Below are positions 7,232 through 16,106 of a stretch of DNA of 64,000 nucleotides, piece by piece. Source of the DNA: P52-10 sp041397365. GTDB lineage: Bacteria > Pseudomonadota > Alphaproteobacteria > Rhizobiales > Xanthobacteraceae. The notes beneath the pieces are model-generated. The model worked only from the letters and a program-made list of their open reading frames with translations. It had not been told where the DNA came from and searched no databases. A program made the translations under genes and the position numbers. Where the stretch lies: positions 310,001 through 374,000 of the forward strand of contig JAWKWT010000001.1 of assembly GCA_041397365.1 (NCBI GenBank), read 5' to 3'. Each line of letters opens with the position of its first letter. The stretch's first letter is position 1.

Positions 7232-9019
7232 GTGCTTCAGACCTTGCTGTCCGATCATGCCGCCTATGTCGCGATCGGGATCATGCTGCTCACCTTTGTC
7301 GGCTTCACGCTGGAACGCTATCCGCCGGAAGTCGTGGCCAGCGCGGGAGCTGCGCTGTATGTCGCGCTAGGAATCGTAACCCCCCAGCAGACTTATTCGG
7401 TGTTCTCGAACTCGGCGCCGCTGACCATCGCAGCGATGTTCGTCCTCACCGGCGCTCTGGTCCGCACGGGAGTGCTGGAGCGGCTTGTCGGACGCATCCT
7501 GGATATCGCCGGCGACCGTCCCGCGATCGCCATCGGCAGCCTTTTTGCCGGCGTGCTGTTTCTGGGAGGCTTCATCAACAACACGCCGCTGGTGCTGATC
7601 CTCATCCCGATCGTGCTTCGTCTCGCCCAGAAATTCTCCATTCCGTCCACCCTATTGCTGATACCGGCTTCCTATGTGGCGGTGATGTCGGGAACGATGA
7701 CGCTGATCGGCACCTCGACCAATCTTCTGGTGGACGGTGTCGCTCGCGAGGCCGGACTCGCGCCGTTCGGCATTTTTGAGATCACACCGATCGGCATCGT
7801 CGTCGCAGTATCGGGATCCCTGCTGCTTGCCGTCTTTGGCCGCTTTCTGCTGCCTCGGCGGGAAGACAAGAAGGGAGAGGACGACGCCTCATCGCTTCCC
7901 TATCTCTCGGAACTCACTGTCCTGCGCGAAGGCGATTTCACCGAAGCGCCGATCGAGGAAATTTCCGCGCTTCAATTGCCGGGATTGCGTTTTCTCGGCA
8001 TCCGGCGGCACGGCAAGATGCTGCGCGAGGCCATCGCCGAGGAAACGCTGCGCAAGGGAGATCGGCTCGTCCTGATGGCGACGTCCTCAGAACTGCTCAC
8101 GCTGAGGCAGAATAAGGACGTGCGCATCGGCACCGCGAAAACGACGCGCGCCACCGACACCGACGAGGAAGAAGTCGTTGTGGAAGCCGTCCTTGCCCCG
8201 AACAACGCCGTGGTGGGGCGAGCATTGCAGACATTGCGGCTGGACGCGAACGGCATAGCGGTGCTCGGCATCCATCGTCACCAGCATATCGCCGGCGAGA
8301 ACCTGGACAGCGCACGGATGCGCGCGGCTGACCGCCTGCTCGTCACAGGCACCGCCGAAGTCCTCGACCGCATGAACGAGCGCGGCGTTGTGGTCTCCAC
8401 CACCCGCACGAGCGGACGGGCCTTTCGGAGCACCCGCGCGCCGATCGCCGTCGGCGCTCTAATCGGCGTCGTGGCGCTGGCGGCGCTCGGCGGGATGGAC
8501 ATCGGCATCCTCGCGATGATGGCCGTGGCGGCCATTCTGGTCCTGCGCTGCATCGACGCGGACGACGCATGGTCCTCGATCGACGGCGGAATCCTGGTGC
8601 TGATCTACGCCATGCTGATCGTCGGGATCGGCTTACAGCAATCGGGCGCCATCAACATGATCGTCGGAATGCTGACGCCCTATCTATCAGGCTTGTCCGC
8701 ATTGATGCTGCTGATCGTCGTCTACTTTCTGACGTCGTTGCTGACCGAACTGATCTCGAGCAGCGCCGTGGCCGTCATCATGACGCCGATCGCCCTCGCA
8801 CTTGCGCAGCAGACGGGACAAGATCCGCGACCGTTGGTGGTAGCGGTCATGTTCGCCGGCAGCGCGAGTTTTGCGACGCCGATCGGCTACCAGGCCAATA
8901 CGCTCGTCTATGCCGCCGGCAACTACAGATTCGCAGACTTCCTGAAGGTTGGCATCCCGATGAACGTCGTCGTCGGCGTCGCGACCTGCGTGGGCATTTA
9001 CTACTATTACCAAGCTTAG
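7232..9019 (+). CDS. SLC13 (DASS) family permease with two RCK_C domains
   Basis: A membrane transporter with a split permease. N-terminal helices span about residues 10-205 with the conserved NNTPLVLILIPIV and GTSTNLLVDG motifs of the DASS/ArsB-like family. Two cytoplasmic TrkA_C/RCK_C domains follow (about 235-315 and 330-415), then the second permease half with SSSAVAVIMTPIALALA and ASFATPIGYQANTLVY. Family members carry sulfate, dicarboxylates or other anions by sodium symport; the RCK_C-containing subgroup is often assigned to sulfate. I prefer the GTG at 7232, with AGGA upstream and a family-like LLSDHAAYVAI start; a GTG at 7136 would add 32 basic residues. It is monocistronic, so the substrate is not fixed by neighbours. 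Confidence 0.85.
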   Translation: MLQTLLSDHAAYVAIGIMLLTFVGFTLERYPPEVVASAGAALYVALGIVTPQQTYSVFSNSAPLTIAAMFVLTGALVRTGVLERLVGRILDIAGDRPAIAIGSLFAGVLFLGGFINNTPLVLILIPIVLRLAQKFSIPSTLLLIPASYVAVMSGTMTLIGTSTNLLVDGVAREAGLAPFGIFEITPIGIVVAVSGSLLLAVFGRFLLPRREDKKGEDDASSLPYLSELTVLREGDFTEAPIEEISALQLPGLRFLGIRRHGKMLREAIAEETLRKGDRLVLMATSSELLTLRQNKDVRIGTAKTTRATDTDEEEVVVEAVLAPNNAVVGRALQTLRLDANGIAVLGIHRHQHIAGENLDSARMRAADRLLVTGTAEVLDRMNERGVVVSTTRTSGRAFRSTRAPIAVGALIGVVALAALGGMDIGILAMMAVAAILVLRCIDADDAWSSIDGGILVLIYAMLIVGIGLQQSGAINMIVGMLTPYLSGLSALMLLIVVYFLTSLLTELISSSAVAVIMTPIALALAQQTGQDPRPLVVAVMFAGSASFATPIGYQANTLVYAAGNYRFADFLKVGIPMNVVVGVATCVGIYYYYQA

Positions 9020-9057
9020 GGCCTGTTCTTTACGTCCACTGTTTTCTTCCGTTCATG

Positions 9058-9609
9058 TCAGGTCGCGCTGGAACGTGACATGTTTTCATCGACGTCCGTC
9101 AGGTTGGTTGACGACGTCCGCAGATAGCGCATCGTGTAGTTGGCGAATTTGCCGACGAAGATGCCGGCGAAGAAGCCATAAACCGCGCCTTCAAGCGCGC
9201 CGAAACTTGGTTGATGCGAAAGCTGCGGATTGACGACGTTCACAGCACCGAAGGCATACTTTACCACAAACGAACCGAGTATCAGCGGCAACACGGTATA
9301 ATCGACAGCACGATACAGAACGCCTCTGGAGCGGTCGACCGCAATCTCCGCACGCCGCAGCAACAGCCAGCCTGTGCCGACACCCGCGGCGAGAGCCATC
9401 AGCCACGGACCAAACACGGAGAGCGTGAAACCGAAACGCAGGGCCAGCATGGCGACGCCGACCGTCATGAAAATCGCAGGGATCGCAGCAAGCGAACCGA
9501 GAGTGACCTCGCTCGGCCGAAGCGATCTGAGACCACGCCAGATCAGGAAGACAAACAGGGCATAGACCCAAAGCGGCGTGTGCGAGAATGATTGCGAAAG
9601 AATCTCCAC
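9058..9609 (-). CDS. Small integral membrane protein (DUF6622-like)
   Basis: 183 residues with four or five membrane segments and no soluble domain; the N-terminus HTPLWVYALFVFLIWRGLRSLR matches a family of bacterial membrane proteins of unknown function that I associate with DUF6622. The start is the GTG at 9609: a strong AGGAGA lies 5 bases upstream, whereas the ATG 33 bases earlier has none. The C-terminal 20 residues are polar (NLTDVDENMSRSS). It is convergent with the SLC13 gene (38-base gap). No function can be given. Confidence 0.65.
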   Translation of the reverse strand: MEILSQSFSHTPLWVYALFVFLIWRGLRSLRPSEVTLGSLAAIPAIFMTVGVAMLALRFGFTLSVFGPWLMALAAGVGTGWLLLRRAEIAVDRSRGVLYRAVDYTVLPLILGSFVVKYAFGAVNVVNPQLSHQPSFGALEGAVYGFFAGIFVGKFANYTMRYLRTSSTNLTDVDENMSRSSAT

Positions 9610-9676
9610 CAGAATCTCCTTGGGAAGGCACTGACCACACATCTGCCCGTGATGGGCTTATTGGGGATGGAAGACG

Positions 9677-10126
9677 TTAAACGCCCTTCGGAATCCAGTT
9701 GCCGTGAAGGCCCTGCGGTACGCGCTGGGGAAGCCGCACCACCGCCACAGGTTCACTCTCGACACGCGCTGCATCCAGAAGGATGAAGTCACTGGTTTCC
9801 TTGATCGGGTCATACGAGAAAACCGCGAGATAGCCGTTATCTTCGCCGCTGCCTCTGTGCGGAATGAATGCCGCTTCGCCGACAATATGATTGCCGAAAT
9901 CGTGCCGGGTGGACTTCCCGCTTTCAGTATCTACCTTGAGAAGGGTGTTGAAAGTCGCCGCCGGAGGACTGGGGATCTTCAGACTGTCGCTTAGCGTCGG
10001 CACATAAACGAAGCGCGACTCCAGCGCTTCGCGGGCCTCGTTGATCCGCGGGAATTCCAGATTGAAATCAGCGAGAAGGCTGTCTTTGATCGATCGGGCG
10101 ATCGTGCTGATTACGGGCTGCGCCAT
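9677..10126 (-). pseudogene. Carotenoid oxygenase, C-terminal remnant
   Basis: About 150 residues that match only the C-terminal third of carotenoid cleavage / lignostilbene dioxygenases. NLEFPRINEAR, GEAAFIPHRGSGEDNGYLAVFSYD and the final LHGNWIPKG block are typical, and the His in HGNW is the fourth iron ligand. The first two-thirds, with the other three His ligands and most of the propeller, are absent, so it cannot be an active enzyme. A reading frame extending to 10249 adds residues without family features. It lies next to a decayed TetR gene on the opposite strand; the pair probably descends from a regulator-enzyme unit. Confidence 0.7.
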
Positions 10127-10279
10127 TGGGTCAATCGTCTTCGTCACCGATTGCATCCGTAGACACCTCGTCAGTTCACGCATCCCGCATGTCATGACAC
10201 AATATTTACAAAGGAAATATTCAGTGCGCCCACCATCGAGGATTGTCAAGAAAAATGTTTCCGATGTAAATTTACGGAC

Positions 10280-10860
10280 ATGACAAACGCAGCAGCAAGG
10301 CGCCGAAGGCCAAAAAGCGCTCCTACCATCACGGCGACCTTCGAAGCGCCTCCCGGGCGGTGGCTTCCCGAGAAGATCCTCGAGAGCGAGGGCATTCAGG
10401 CGCTGACGCTACGCGGCAGCCCGCGCAGTTGGTAGCCTTATTGCATGGCGCCCTGGCAGAATCACTCAAGGATCTTACCGGGCTCCTGAGTGAGTTGGCC
10501 GCAGTCGGCTATCAGCGTTTCGTGCCGCGTTGCGCGATGCTGCCGCAAAGAGTGCCGCAGACACGAAGAAGACGATAGCAGCAAGCGGGCTGGGTGAAGG
10601 CCACGTGCAATTCGTACGGTCGCATCCGGGGTCTTCGCGCTGATGTTCCAGTAAAGGGAGAAACTGATGTGAGCATCCGGGTTTACGCACCGCCATCGAT
10701 GCAGCCCGGCAGGTGCTTCGCGAGACGTCATCTCCGCTTGAACACGCCGCATCGCCTTTAGCGCTCACAGCCGGCGTCGCCCGCTGGTCTCTGGTCCACG
10801 GGTCGGTGGTGCTGCTCACCGAAGGCTCTCCGGGCGCTGTAAACTCGCTGCTCCACAAAA
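10280..10860 (+). pseudogene. TetR-family regulator, broken by several frameshifts
   Basis: Translating across frames recovers a TetR protein in order. KKRSYHHGDLRSA at 10310-10350 is a common TetR start, KILESEGIQALTLRG follows in another frame, ELAAVGYQRF is the end of the helix-turn-helix region, and GLGEGHVQFVRSHPG leads into FALMF and LRTAIDAARQVLRE of the WHG-type C-terminal domain, ending near ARWSLVHG. A stop codon follows the DNA-binding part at about 10435, and at least three frame changes are needed. It cannot be functional as read. It was probably the local repressor of the adjacent carotenoid oxygenase. Confidence 0.65.
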
Positions 10861-10891
10861 CAACGACCGACGACCTTCCGCTGGATCCTAC

Positions 10892-11225
10892 TCAATGCAT
10901 TGCGTGTCGATCTCGGCCACGACGAATGAACGCCGGTCTAGCGTTGAAGCTGTCAATCGTGAATTCGCCCTGGCGATCTCTGCGTAAGAGCTCCGATCGC
11001 GCGAGCGCGCCGGAATTCAGCAACATCTTCGGTCGGCCGAAGTAAGCCCATTGAAATCAATGGTGCGGAGTCCGATGGGATCGGGACTGATAAGATTCGA
11101 TTTGTAGCCAAGATTTTCTGCAATAGTTTGCGGCGGAGAATAGCGCCCGCCTCAACAGCGATGGCCTCAGGGCAGTATTCATTGAGCCAGAATTTATCCA
11201 CTGTGTCGGATCGCTGATCGGCCAC
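10892..11225 (-). pseudogene. Remnant of a SAM-dependent methyltransferase (tentative)
   Basis: The open frame starts DKFWLNEYCPEAI and reaches SVPIPSDS. After a frame change near 11055 it continues FQWAYFGRPKMLLN. The combination, especially VPxPxDS followed by an AYFGRP motif, resembles the middle of a family of small bacterial class I methyltransferases, whose N-terminal SAM-binding half is missing here. The fragment ends at a TGA at 10892-10894. It is in the same decayed stretch as the TetR and carotenoid oxygenase remnants. The assignment rests on motif memory, so confidence is modest. Confidence 0.4.
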
Positions 11226-11234
11226 CCATTTCTC

Positions 11235-11600
11235 CTAAACTTTGCGCGGAGAGCGAATACCTGACTGAAGGGCGACGAGGTGTTTCTCAGCGGCTTCGGC
11301 AGCCGCTCGCTCAATGTCGCGATAGCTTTGCACCAGTGACTTGCCAAACGGCGTCAGCAGCGCTCCACCGCCATGCTTTCCACCCGTTTGACGCTCAACG
11401 GCTGGACGGCCGCAGATGCGATTGATCTCGTCCACGAGGTCCCAAGCACGCTTGTAGGACATACCCATAGCGCGCCCTGCTGCCGAAATTGACCCATGTT
11501 CCATGATGGATTCGAGCAACTGTATCTTGCCCGGTCCAATCCTCCGTTCGGCATCAAGGTCGATGCGCAGGCTCAGCAATGGAAGGCCGGATTTGGGCAT
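11235..11600 (-). CDS. ModE-like winged helix DNA-binding protein
   Basis: 121 residues, nearly all one LysR/ModE-type winged helix. IGPGKIQLLESIMEHGSISAAGRAMGMSYKRAWDLVDEIN contains the recognition helix (AAGRAMGMSYKRAWDLV) typical of the ModE N-terminal domain, and the wing KHGGGALLTPFGKSLVQSYRDIE follows. The C-terminal TOBE/MOP molybdate-binding domains of full ModE are absent, as in many one-domain ModE-like regulators that control molybdenum genes or unrelated pathways. No molybdate transporter or molybdoenzyme gene is within this window, so its target is unknown. It lies downstream of the aldehyde dehydrogenase gene's stop on the same strand but 66 bases away. Confidence 0.85.
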   Translation of the reverse strand: MPKSGLPLLSLRIDLDAERRIGPGKIQLLESIMEHGSISAAGRAMGMSYKRAWDLVDEINRICGRPAVERQTGGKHGGGALLTPFGKSLVQSYRDIERAAAEAAEKHLVALQSGIRSPRKV

Positions 11601-11666
11601 CTCTGTCTCGTTCGGTGTTGCTGACCAAGACTAACCTTGCGATCCCTGAAAAAACAGATGAGCTGG

Positions 11667-13097
11667 CTAATTCATGCGGTGCGAAACGTTTTTGACGACC
11701 GTGTAACACTCAAGCCCCTCAGTTCCGCCCTCACGCCCGTATCCGCTCTCCTTGACGCCTCCGAAAGGCGTTTCGGCGCTGGAAGCGACGAAGTGATTGA
11801 TCGAGAGATTACCCACCTCAACATTGGACGCGATCAGGTCTGCGTTTGCAGCGGACTTGGTGAAGGCGTACGCCGCAAGTCCAAACGGAAGGGCATTGGC
11901 CTTCTCGATTGCCTCGTCAACGCTTCTGACAGGGTTGATGAGCGCCAATGGGCCAAACGGCTCCTGATGCATGGCCAACGCCTCTTCTGGTACATCGGCC
12001 AGCACGGTCAACGGAAAGAAATACCCGCGATTGCCCAAGCGATTTCCGCCAGCAAGCACGCGTGCACCCTTCGCCGTGGCGTCGGCCACCAGATTCTCCA
12101 TTGCTTCCAGCCGGCGTGCATTGGCAAGAGGCCCCATCTGGGTCGCGGGGTCTAGCCCATCGCCAATCTTGAGCACGCTCGCCTTCTCCGCAAAGGCTTC
12201 GGTAAACTTCCTGTAAATGGCTTCCTGAACGTAAAAGCGCGTCGGCGAAACGCAGACCTGACCGGCATTGCGCGACTTGCCGGTTACGGACATCGCCGCG
12301 GTCGTGACCGGATCGACGTCATCGCACACAATGACCGGACCATGGCCTCCAAGCTCCATGATGGCTGGCTTCATGTAGCGCCCCGTCATCTCTGCGAGCT
12401 GTTTGCCGACGGGGATTGATCCCGTGAAGGTCACGAGCCGAACCGAATCCTTCGGAATCAGGTAATTCGATATCTCCGACGGCTTTCCAAACACCAGATT
12501 GAGAACGCCGGCGGGTAGCCCCGCATCATGAAATGCGCGAACAAGCTGGACCGCTCCGGCCGGGGTTTCTTCAGAAGCCTTCAGGACAATCGAGCAGCCC
12601 GACGACAAAGCCCCTGCAACCTTTCGGGCTGGGGAACTCATCGGAAAATTCCACGGCGAGAAAGCAGCGACCACTCCAATCGGTTGCCGCGTTACGATGC
12701 GCCGCATGCCGTCTTCGGACGGGATAACGCGGCCGTAGATACGCCGACCTTCGTTGGCATCCCACTCAATGATTTCACAGCCTCGGATGATTTCGAGCTT
12801 CGCCTGATCGAGCGGCTTACCCTGCTCAAGCGTCATGGCCGTGGCCATGACGTCAACGCGTTCGCTAATAATTTGCGCGGCTTTTAGAATGACGTTCGCC
12901 CGCTGAGCCGGCGCCGTGCTGCGCCAGATTCGTAAGCCTCTTTCGGCGGCGGCAAGCGCGTCATCGAGGTCTTTCGACGTAGCGTGCGGTACATCTCCGA
13001 GAATCGTCTCATCGACAGGATTGATGACGGGTTGGCCAGACGCGGATTTCCACCGACCATCAATGTACATTTGCAGTTCAGGATAGTTTGTTGTCAT
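11667..13097 (-). CDS. NAD(P)-dependent aldehyde dehydrogenase (succinate-semialdehyde-dehydrogenase-like)
   Basis: 476 residues. The start at 13097 has AGGGAAAA upstream and a normal family N-terminus (QMYIDGRW); longer upstream frames run through the M24 gene in another frame. The ALDH signature is complete: FSPWNFP, LKASEETP, FTGSIPVGK, ELGGHGPVIV with the general-base Glu, and NAGQVCVSPTR with the nucleophilic Cys. The sequence is closest in feel to GabD-type enzymes; the real aldehyde is unknown. It is 19 bases downstream of an M24 peptidase gene on the same strand, so they form an operon, divergent from a second aldehyde dehydrogenase. This suggests a catabolic module for an amine, amino acid or dipeptide-like substrate. 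Confidence 0.88.
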   Translation of the reverse strand: MTTNYPELQMYIDGRWKSASGQPVINPVDETILGDVPHATSKDLDDALAAAERGLRIWRSTAPAQRANVILKAAQIISERVDVMATAMTLEQGKPLDQAKLEIIRGCEIIEWDANEGRRIYGRVIPSEDGMRRIVTRQPIGVVAAFSPWNFPMSSPARKVAGALSSGCSIVLKASEETPAGAVQLVRAFHDAGLPAGVLNLVFGKPSEISNYLIPKDSVRLVTFTGSIPVGKQLAEMTGRYMKPAIMELGGHGPVIVCDDVDPVTTAAMSVTGKSRNAGQVCVSPTRFYVQEAIYRKFTEAFAEKASVLKIGDGLDPATQMGPLANARRLEAMENLVADATAKGARVLAGGNRLGNRGYFFPLTVLADVPEEALAMHQEPFGPLALINPVRSVDEAIEKANALPFGLAAYAFTKSAANADLIASNVEVGNLSINHFVASSAETPFGGVKESGYGREGGTEGLECYTVVKNVSHRMN

Positions 13098-13116
13098 GAG
13101 AGATTTTCCCTGATTG

Positions 13117-13794
13117 CTAGAGAAGCCGCTCGTAGAAGCCGCCATATGCGCCGCCGGGTTCGACCAGATGGATTTCAAGAATCCAATGACGTTCGCGACC
13201 AAGTTCATCAAGATCGCGCATGGGTTTCGGGTTGCCGGGATAGATGCGCGTGTAATCCTTGTCGCCTGGGATTTTCGCGTGCGCGAATTCACTCACCAGA
13301 TGCCCCGCAATAGTGCCTCCAAAGCGCCAACCGGAGCTCTTTGCTGCCGCTATCGCATAAGCGTAGAGCGCCGCCCCCGTGATGCCGGGAGATGCGTGAT
13401 AGTGTGTCTGGACTTGTTCAAAAATCATCGGCAGCGCTTTGACGAGATTTGCACCGGGATGATCGCCAAGAATGTATGTGCGGCCAAGATCGGCTTCCCA
13501 ATCTTCAAAAGCCGGACCGAGATCGACATAGACGATATCGTCGGTCTGGATTGTTTGGATCGGCGGGTTGTCAGCAGCGATCGTCAGCGTGTTTGCGCCG
13601 GCGCGGACGATACGTTTGTGCCAGTGCTTCTCGACACCGAAATCACTTAGCGCAATCGCATAGATTTCCTGCTCGATCTCGCGTTCCGTTCTATCCGGTC
13701 GTATGAGGTTGCGGCGTTCGATTTCTTCAAACAGTTTTGAAGCACGAGCCTCGGCCGCGACCAGCGCTACTCGTCTTGCAGTTTCGGAAGTCAT
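13117..13794 (-). CDS. M24-family metallopeptidase-like protein
   Basis: 225 residues with the pita-bread fold motifs of the M24 family (Xaa-Pro dipeptidase / methionine aminopeptidase / creatinase). DDIVYVDLGPAFEDWEADLGRTY carries the two Asp metal ligands, SGWRFGGTIAGHLVSEFAH carries the His ligand, and HWILEIHLVEPGGAYGGFYERL supplies the late Glu region. It lacks the N-terminal domain of full Xaa-Pro dipeptidases and is shorter than usual. As first gene of an operon with an aldehyde dehydrogenase it may hydrolyse a C-N bond in a small substrate, but no substrate is visible. The divergent gene across the 139-base gap is another aldehyde dehydrogenase. Confidence 0.85.
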   Translation of the reverse strand: MTSETARRVALVAAEARASKLFEEIERRNLIRPDRTEREIEQEIYAIALSDFGVEKHWHKRIVRAGANTLTIAADNPPIQTIQTDDIVYVDLGPAFEDWEADLGRTYILGDHPGANLVKALPMIFEQVQTHYHASPGITGAALYAYAIAAAKSSGWRFGGTIAGHLVSEFAHAKIPGDKDYTRIYPGNPKPMRDLDELGRERHWILEIHLVEPGGAYGGFYERLL

Positions 13795-13933
13795 CCGCCC
13801 TCTCTCGTTCGGCTGCTAGCCAATCGTTATATTCCATTGTATATATCGAGAGTGCGCAGCAAGACGCAACAGGCATCAATGGCCGCCCCTCGGCTTTAGC
13901 GAGCTAGATGCCTCCGATTGGAGAGACGCGACC
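13795..13933. promoter_or_regulatory. Divergent promoter region of the M24/aldehyde dehydrogenase module
   Basis: A 139-base gap between two divergent start codons with a markedly AT-rich core at about 13826-13850, TATATTCCATTGTATATA, in an otherwise GC-rich sequence. That core is an imperfect palindrome of the kind bound by GntR/FadR-type or similar repressors. No regulator gene adjoins it, so the controlling protein is unknown. Confidence 0.4.
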
Positions 13934-15421
13934 ATGAATGCCCACGCTCCCATTCAATATCCGGATATGTTTTTCATCGACGGGAAGTGGATCAAGCCGT
14001 CCAGTTCGTCGAAAATCGAAGTCGTCAATTCAGCCACGGAAGAACTCTACGCGAGCGTTGCCGAAGCCCAGGAAGCCGATATCAACAAGGCAGTAGAAGC
14101 CGCACGCAAAGCTTTCGACCACGGTCCGTGGCCTCGCATGTCCCATACCGAGCGCGCCAAATACATTCGCGCCATCGGTGCAGAGTTGAAGAAGAAAGCG
14201 GCGGACGCGGCCCAGATCTGGACGACTGAGTCTGGGCTGCTTCACAGCGTGGCGCACGCGCGAACGACGGCCATCGATGGCGTTTACAATTACTATGCGG
14301 GGCTAGCCGACACCTACCCATTTCAAGAACGACACAGGCCGCAGGCGGGCGGCAATGTCGGCCTACTGGTACGCGAGCCGGTTGGTGTCGTCGCGGCGAT
14401 CATCCCTTGGAACGGTCCTCCGGGACTGATCGCACACAAGTGTGCGCCCGCCCTGCTCGCCGGGTGCACGATCGTCGTCAAGGCTTCACCCGAAGCCCCC
14501 GGCGCCGCCTATCTGATTGCAGAAGCCTGTGAGAAGGCCGGGCTTCCACCGGGCGTCCTGAACATCCTCACCGCAGAGCGGGAGGTATCGGAACTGCTGG
14601 TTCGTCATCCCGGCATCGACAAGGTGACGTTTACGGGCTCGACCGCTGCGGGCCGCAAAATTGCCGCCATCTGCGGCGATCGCATCGCGCGTTGCACGCT
14701 GGAGCTGGGCGGAAAGTCCGCTGCCGTTATCCTCGACGACTACGATATCGGCACTGCTGCCAAGACGATCGCCGGGCGGGCAACCTATTTGACCGGTCAG
14801 GTCTGTTCATCACTGACCCGCATCATCGTTACGCGAAGCCGTCACGATGAACTGGTGGACGCGCTAAGCGCCAATTTCCAGAAGGTAAAGGTTGGCGACC
14901 CCTTTGACGCAGCTTGTGAGATGGGTCCCCTAGCAATGCGCCGACAACGGGATAGGGTCGAAGGCTACATCGAAAGGGGTAAAGCCGAAGGCGCGCAGCT
15001 CGCAACCGGCGGTGGACGCCCGGCACACCTCAACCGTGGCTTCTTCATCGAACCGACAGTTTTCGGCAATGTAGACAATCATTCCACGATCGCGCGGGAA
15101 GAGATTTTCGGACCGGTGCTGTCGGTTATTCCGGCAGACAATGAAAAGAGCGCTGTCGAGATCGCGAACGATACGAACTACGGCTTGAATGCATCTGTCT
15201 TCACCAACGACATCGAGCGCGCTTATGCGACCGCTCGCGAGTTGAGGTCGGGAACTGTTGGCCATAACTCTTTCCGTACCGATTTCAGTATTGCATTCGG
15301 TGGATTCAAGCAGTCGGGAATCGGACGAGAAGGTGGAAAGGAAGGCTTGCTCCCGTTCCTTGAAACCAAAACTATTATCCTCGACGACATGCCGAAGACG
15401 GCGGGTCGAGTGGTTGGATGA
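13934..15421 (+). CDS. NAD-dependent aldehyde dehydrogenase
   Basis: 495 residues with the full ALDH fold: FFIDGKW at the N-terminus, IPWNGPP in place of the usual PWNFP, VVKASPEAP, FTGSTAAGRKI in the Rossmann region, ELGGKSAAVI with the catalytic Glu, TGQVCSSLTR with the catalytic Cys, and EEIFGPVLSV plus FGGFKQSGIGREGG near the C-terminus. This pattern fits broad-range NAD-dependent aldehyde dehydrogenases; substrate unknown. GAGAGACGCGACC precedes the ATG. It is divergent from the M24 peptidase/aldehyde dehydrogenase pair, and the two dehydrogenases are clearly different paralogues, so a shared catabolic pathway with two aldehyde steps is plausible. Confidence 0.9.
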   Translation: MNAHAPIQYPDMFFIDGKWIKPSSSSKIEVVNSATEELYASVAEAQEADINKAVEAARKAFDHGPWPRMSHTERAKYIRAIGAELKKKAADAAQIWTTESGLLHSVAHARTTAIDGVYNYYAGLADTYPFQERHRPQAGGNVGLLVREPVGVVAAIIPWNGPPGLIAHKCAPALLAGCTIVVKASPEAPGAAYLIAEACEKAGLPPGVLNILTAEREVSELLVRHPGIDKVTFTGSTAAGRKIAAICGDRIARCTLELGGKSAAVILDDYDIGTAAKTIAGRATYLTGQVCSSLTRIIVTRSRHDELVDALSANFQKVKVGDPFDAACEMGPLAMRRQRDRVEGYIERGKAEGAQLATGGGRPAHLNRGFFIEPTVFGNVDNHSTIAREEIFGPVLSVIPADNEKSAVEIANDTNYGLNASVFTNDIERAYATARELRSGTVGHNSFRTDFSIAFGGFKQSGIGREGGKEGLLPFLETKTIILDDMPKTAGRVVG

Positions 15422-15825
15422 GATCTGCGAGAAGGACGTCCATATGGCGTTCCTCTTCCGTCTCAAACGTAACCTCTGGCTTATCTTTTGAGCACTGTTG
15501 AACACGCGGGCGCAGCATGTCTGGGCGGTCGCCGCGGCCTCTATAGATGAGCCCCGGCGGATTTCCTCGCGACCACGTCGGACCGCGTTCTGCGTCTGGC
15601 TATGGAATTTCGCGCAAATACAGAATGCTCAAGCAAGCACCGATCTTTACAATCCTTACACATCCATACGCGCGCACGGGCGTGACGAATTCTCCGACCA
15701 AAAAGCCAAACGCACCTGATCGGAATATTGCTCCCGAATTCCGCACCGTTCGTACCGATGAAATAAAACGAACGCCTGAGACTGCTTCACTGCCCGCAAA
15801 TGCCCGCCTCACGGGCCTCGAGAAC
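15422..15825. other. Non-coding stretch on the 3' side of tRNA-Thr
   Basis: About 400 bases of lower GC than the genes to the right, holding no gene I can support. Short open frames on both strands lack starts and family features. I looked for an integrase remnant or a repeat of the tRNA 3' end and saw neither. Confidence 0.5.
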
Positions 15826-15901
15826 TGGTGCCGCAAGAGGGATTCGAACCCCCGACCCCGTCATTACGAATGACGTGCTCTACCAGCTGAGCTATTGCGG
15901 C
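15826..15901 (-). tRNA. tRNA-Thr (anticodon CGU)
   Basis: The minus strand folds as a standard cloverleaf: acceptor GCCGCAA paired with TTGCGGC, D arm AGCTCAGCTGGTAGAGC, anticodon stem CGTCA/TGACG with loop TTCGTAA (anticodon CGT), T arm GGGGGTTCGAATCCC(T), and an encoded CCA. It reads ACG codons for threonine. Confidence 0.95.
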
Positions 15902-16106
15902 GAACGACAGGTCTTCTGGACGGCCCCCTGATATCGGGCGATCCGCGGCATTGCAAGCATGTCGGTTCGGGAAAGAGCCGGGACCGGACGCGGATCACGG
16001 CGATTTTGGATCGGACCGCGCCAGAATTCGGCCGCTTCATCCATTCGGGATTTTAACGCGGCATGCGGACGGAAAATCCGGCCCGCAGATCTCGCCCTCT
16101 TCGGCT

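Noticed and set aside
15422..15825. Integrase remnant next to tRNA-Thr
   Set aside because: I translated the region in all frames and saw no tyrosine-recombinase motif.
15547..15873. Plus-strand open frame of 108 codons running through tRNA-Thr
   Set aside because: Its C-terminal WCRKRDSNPRPRHYE is the well-known false translation of a tRNA complement.
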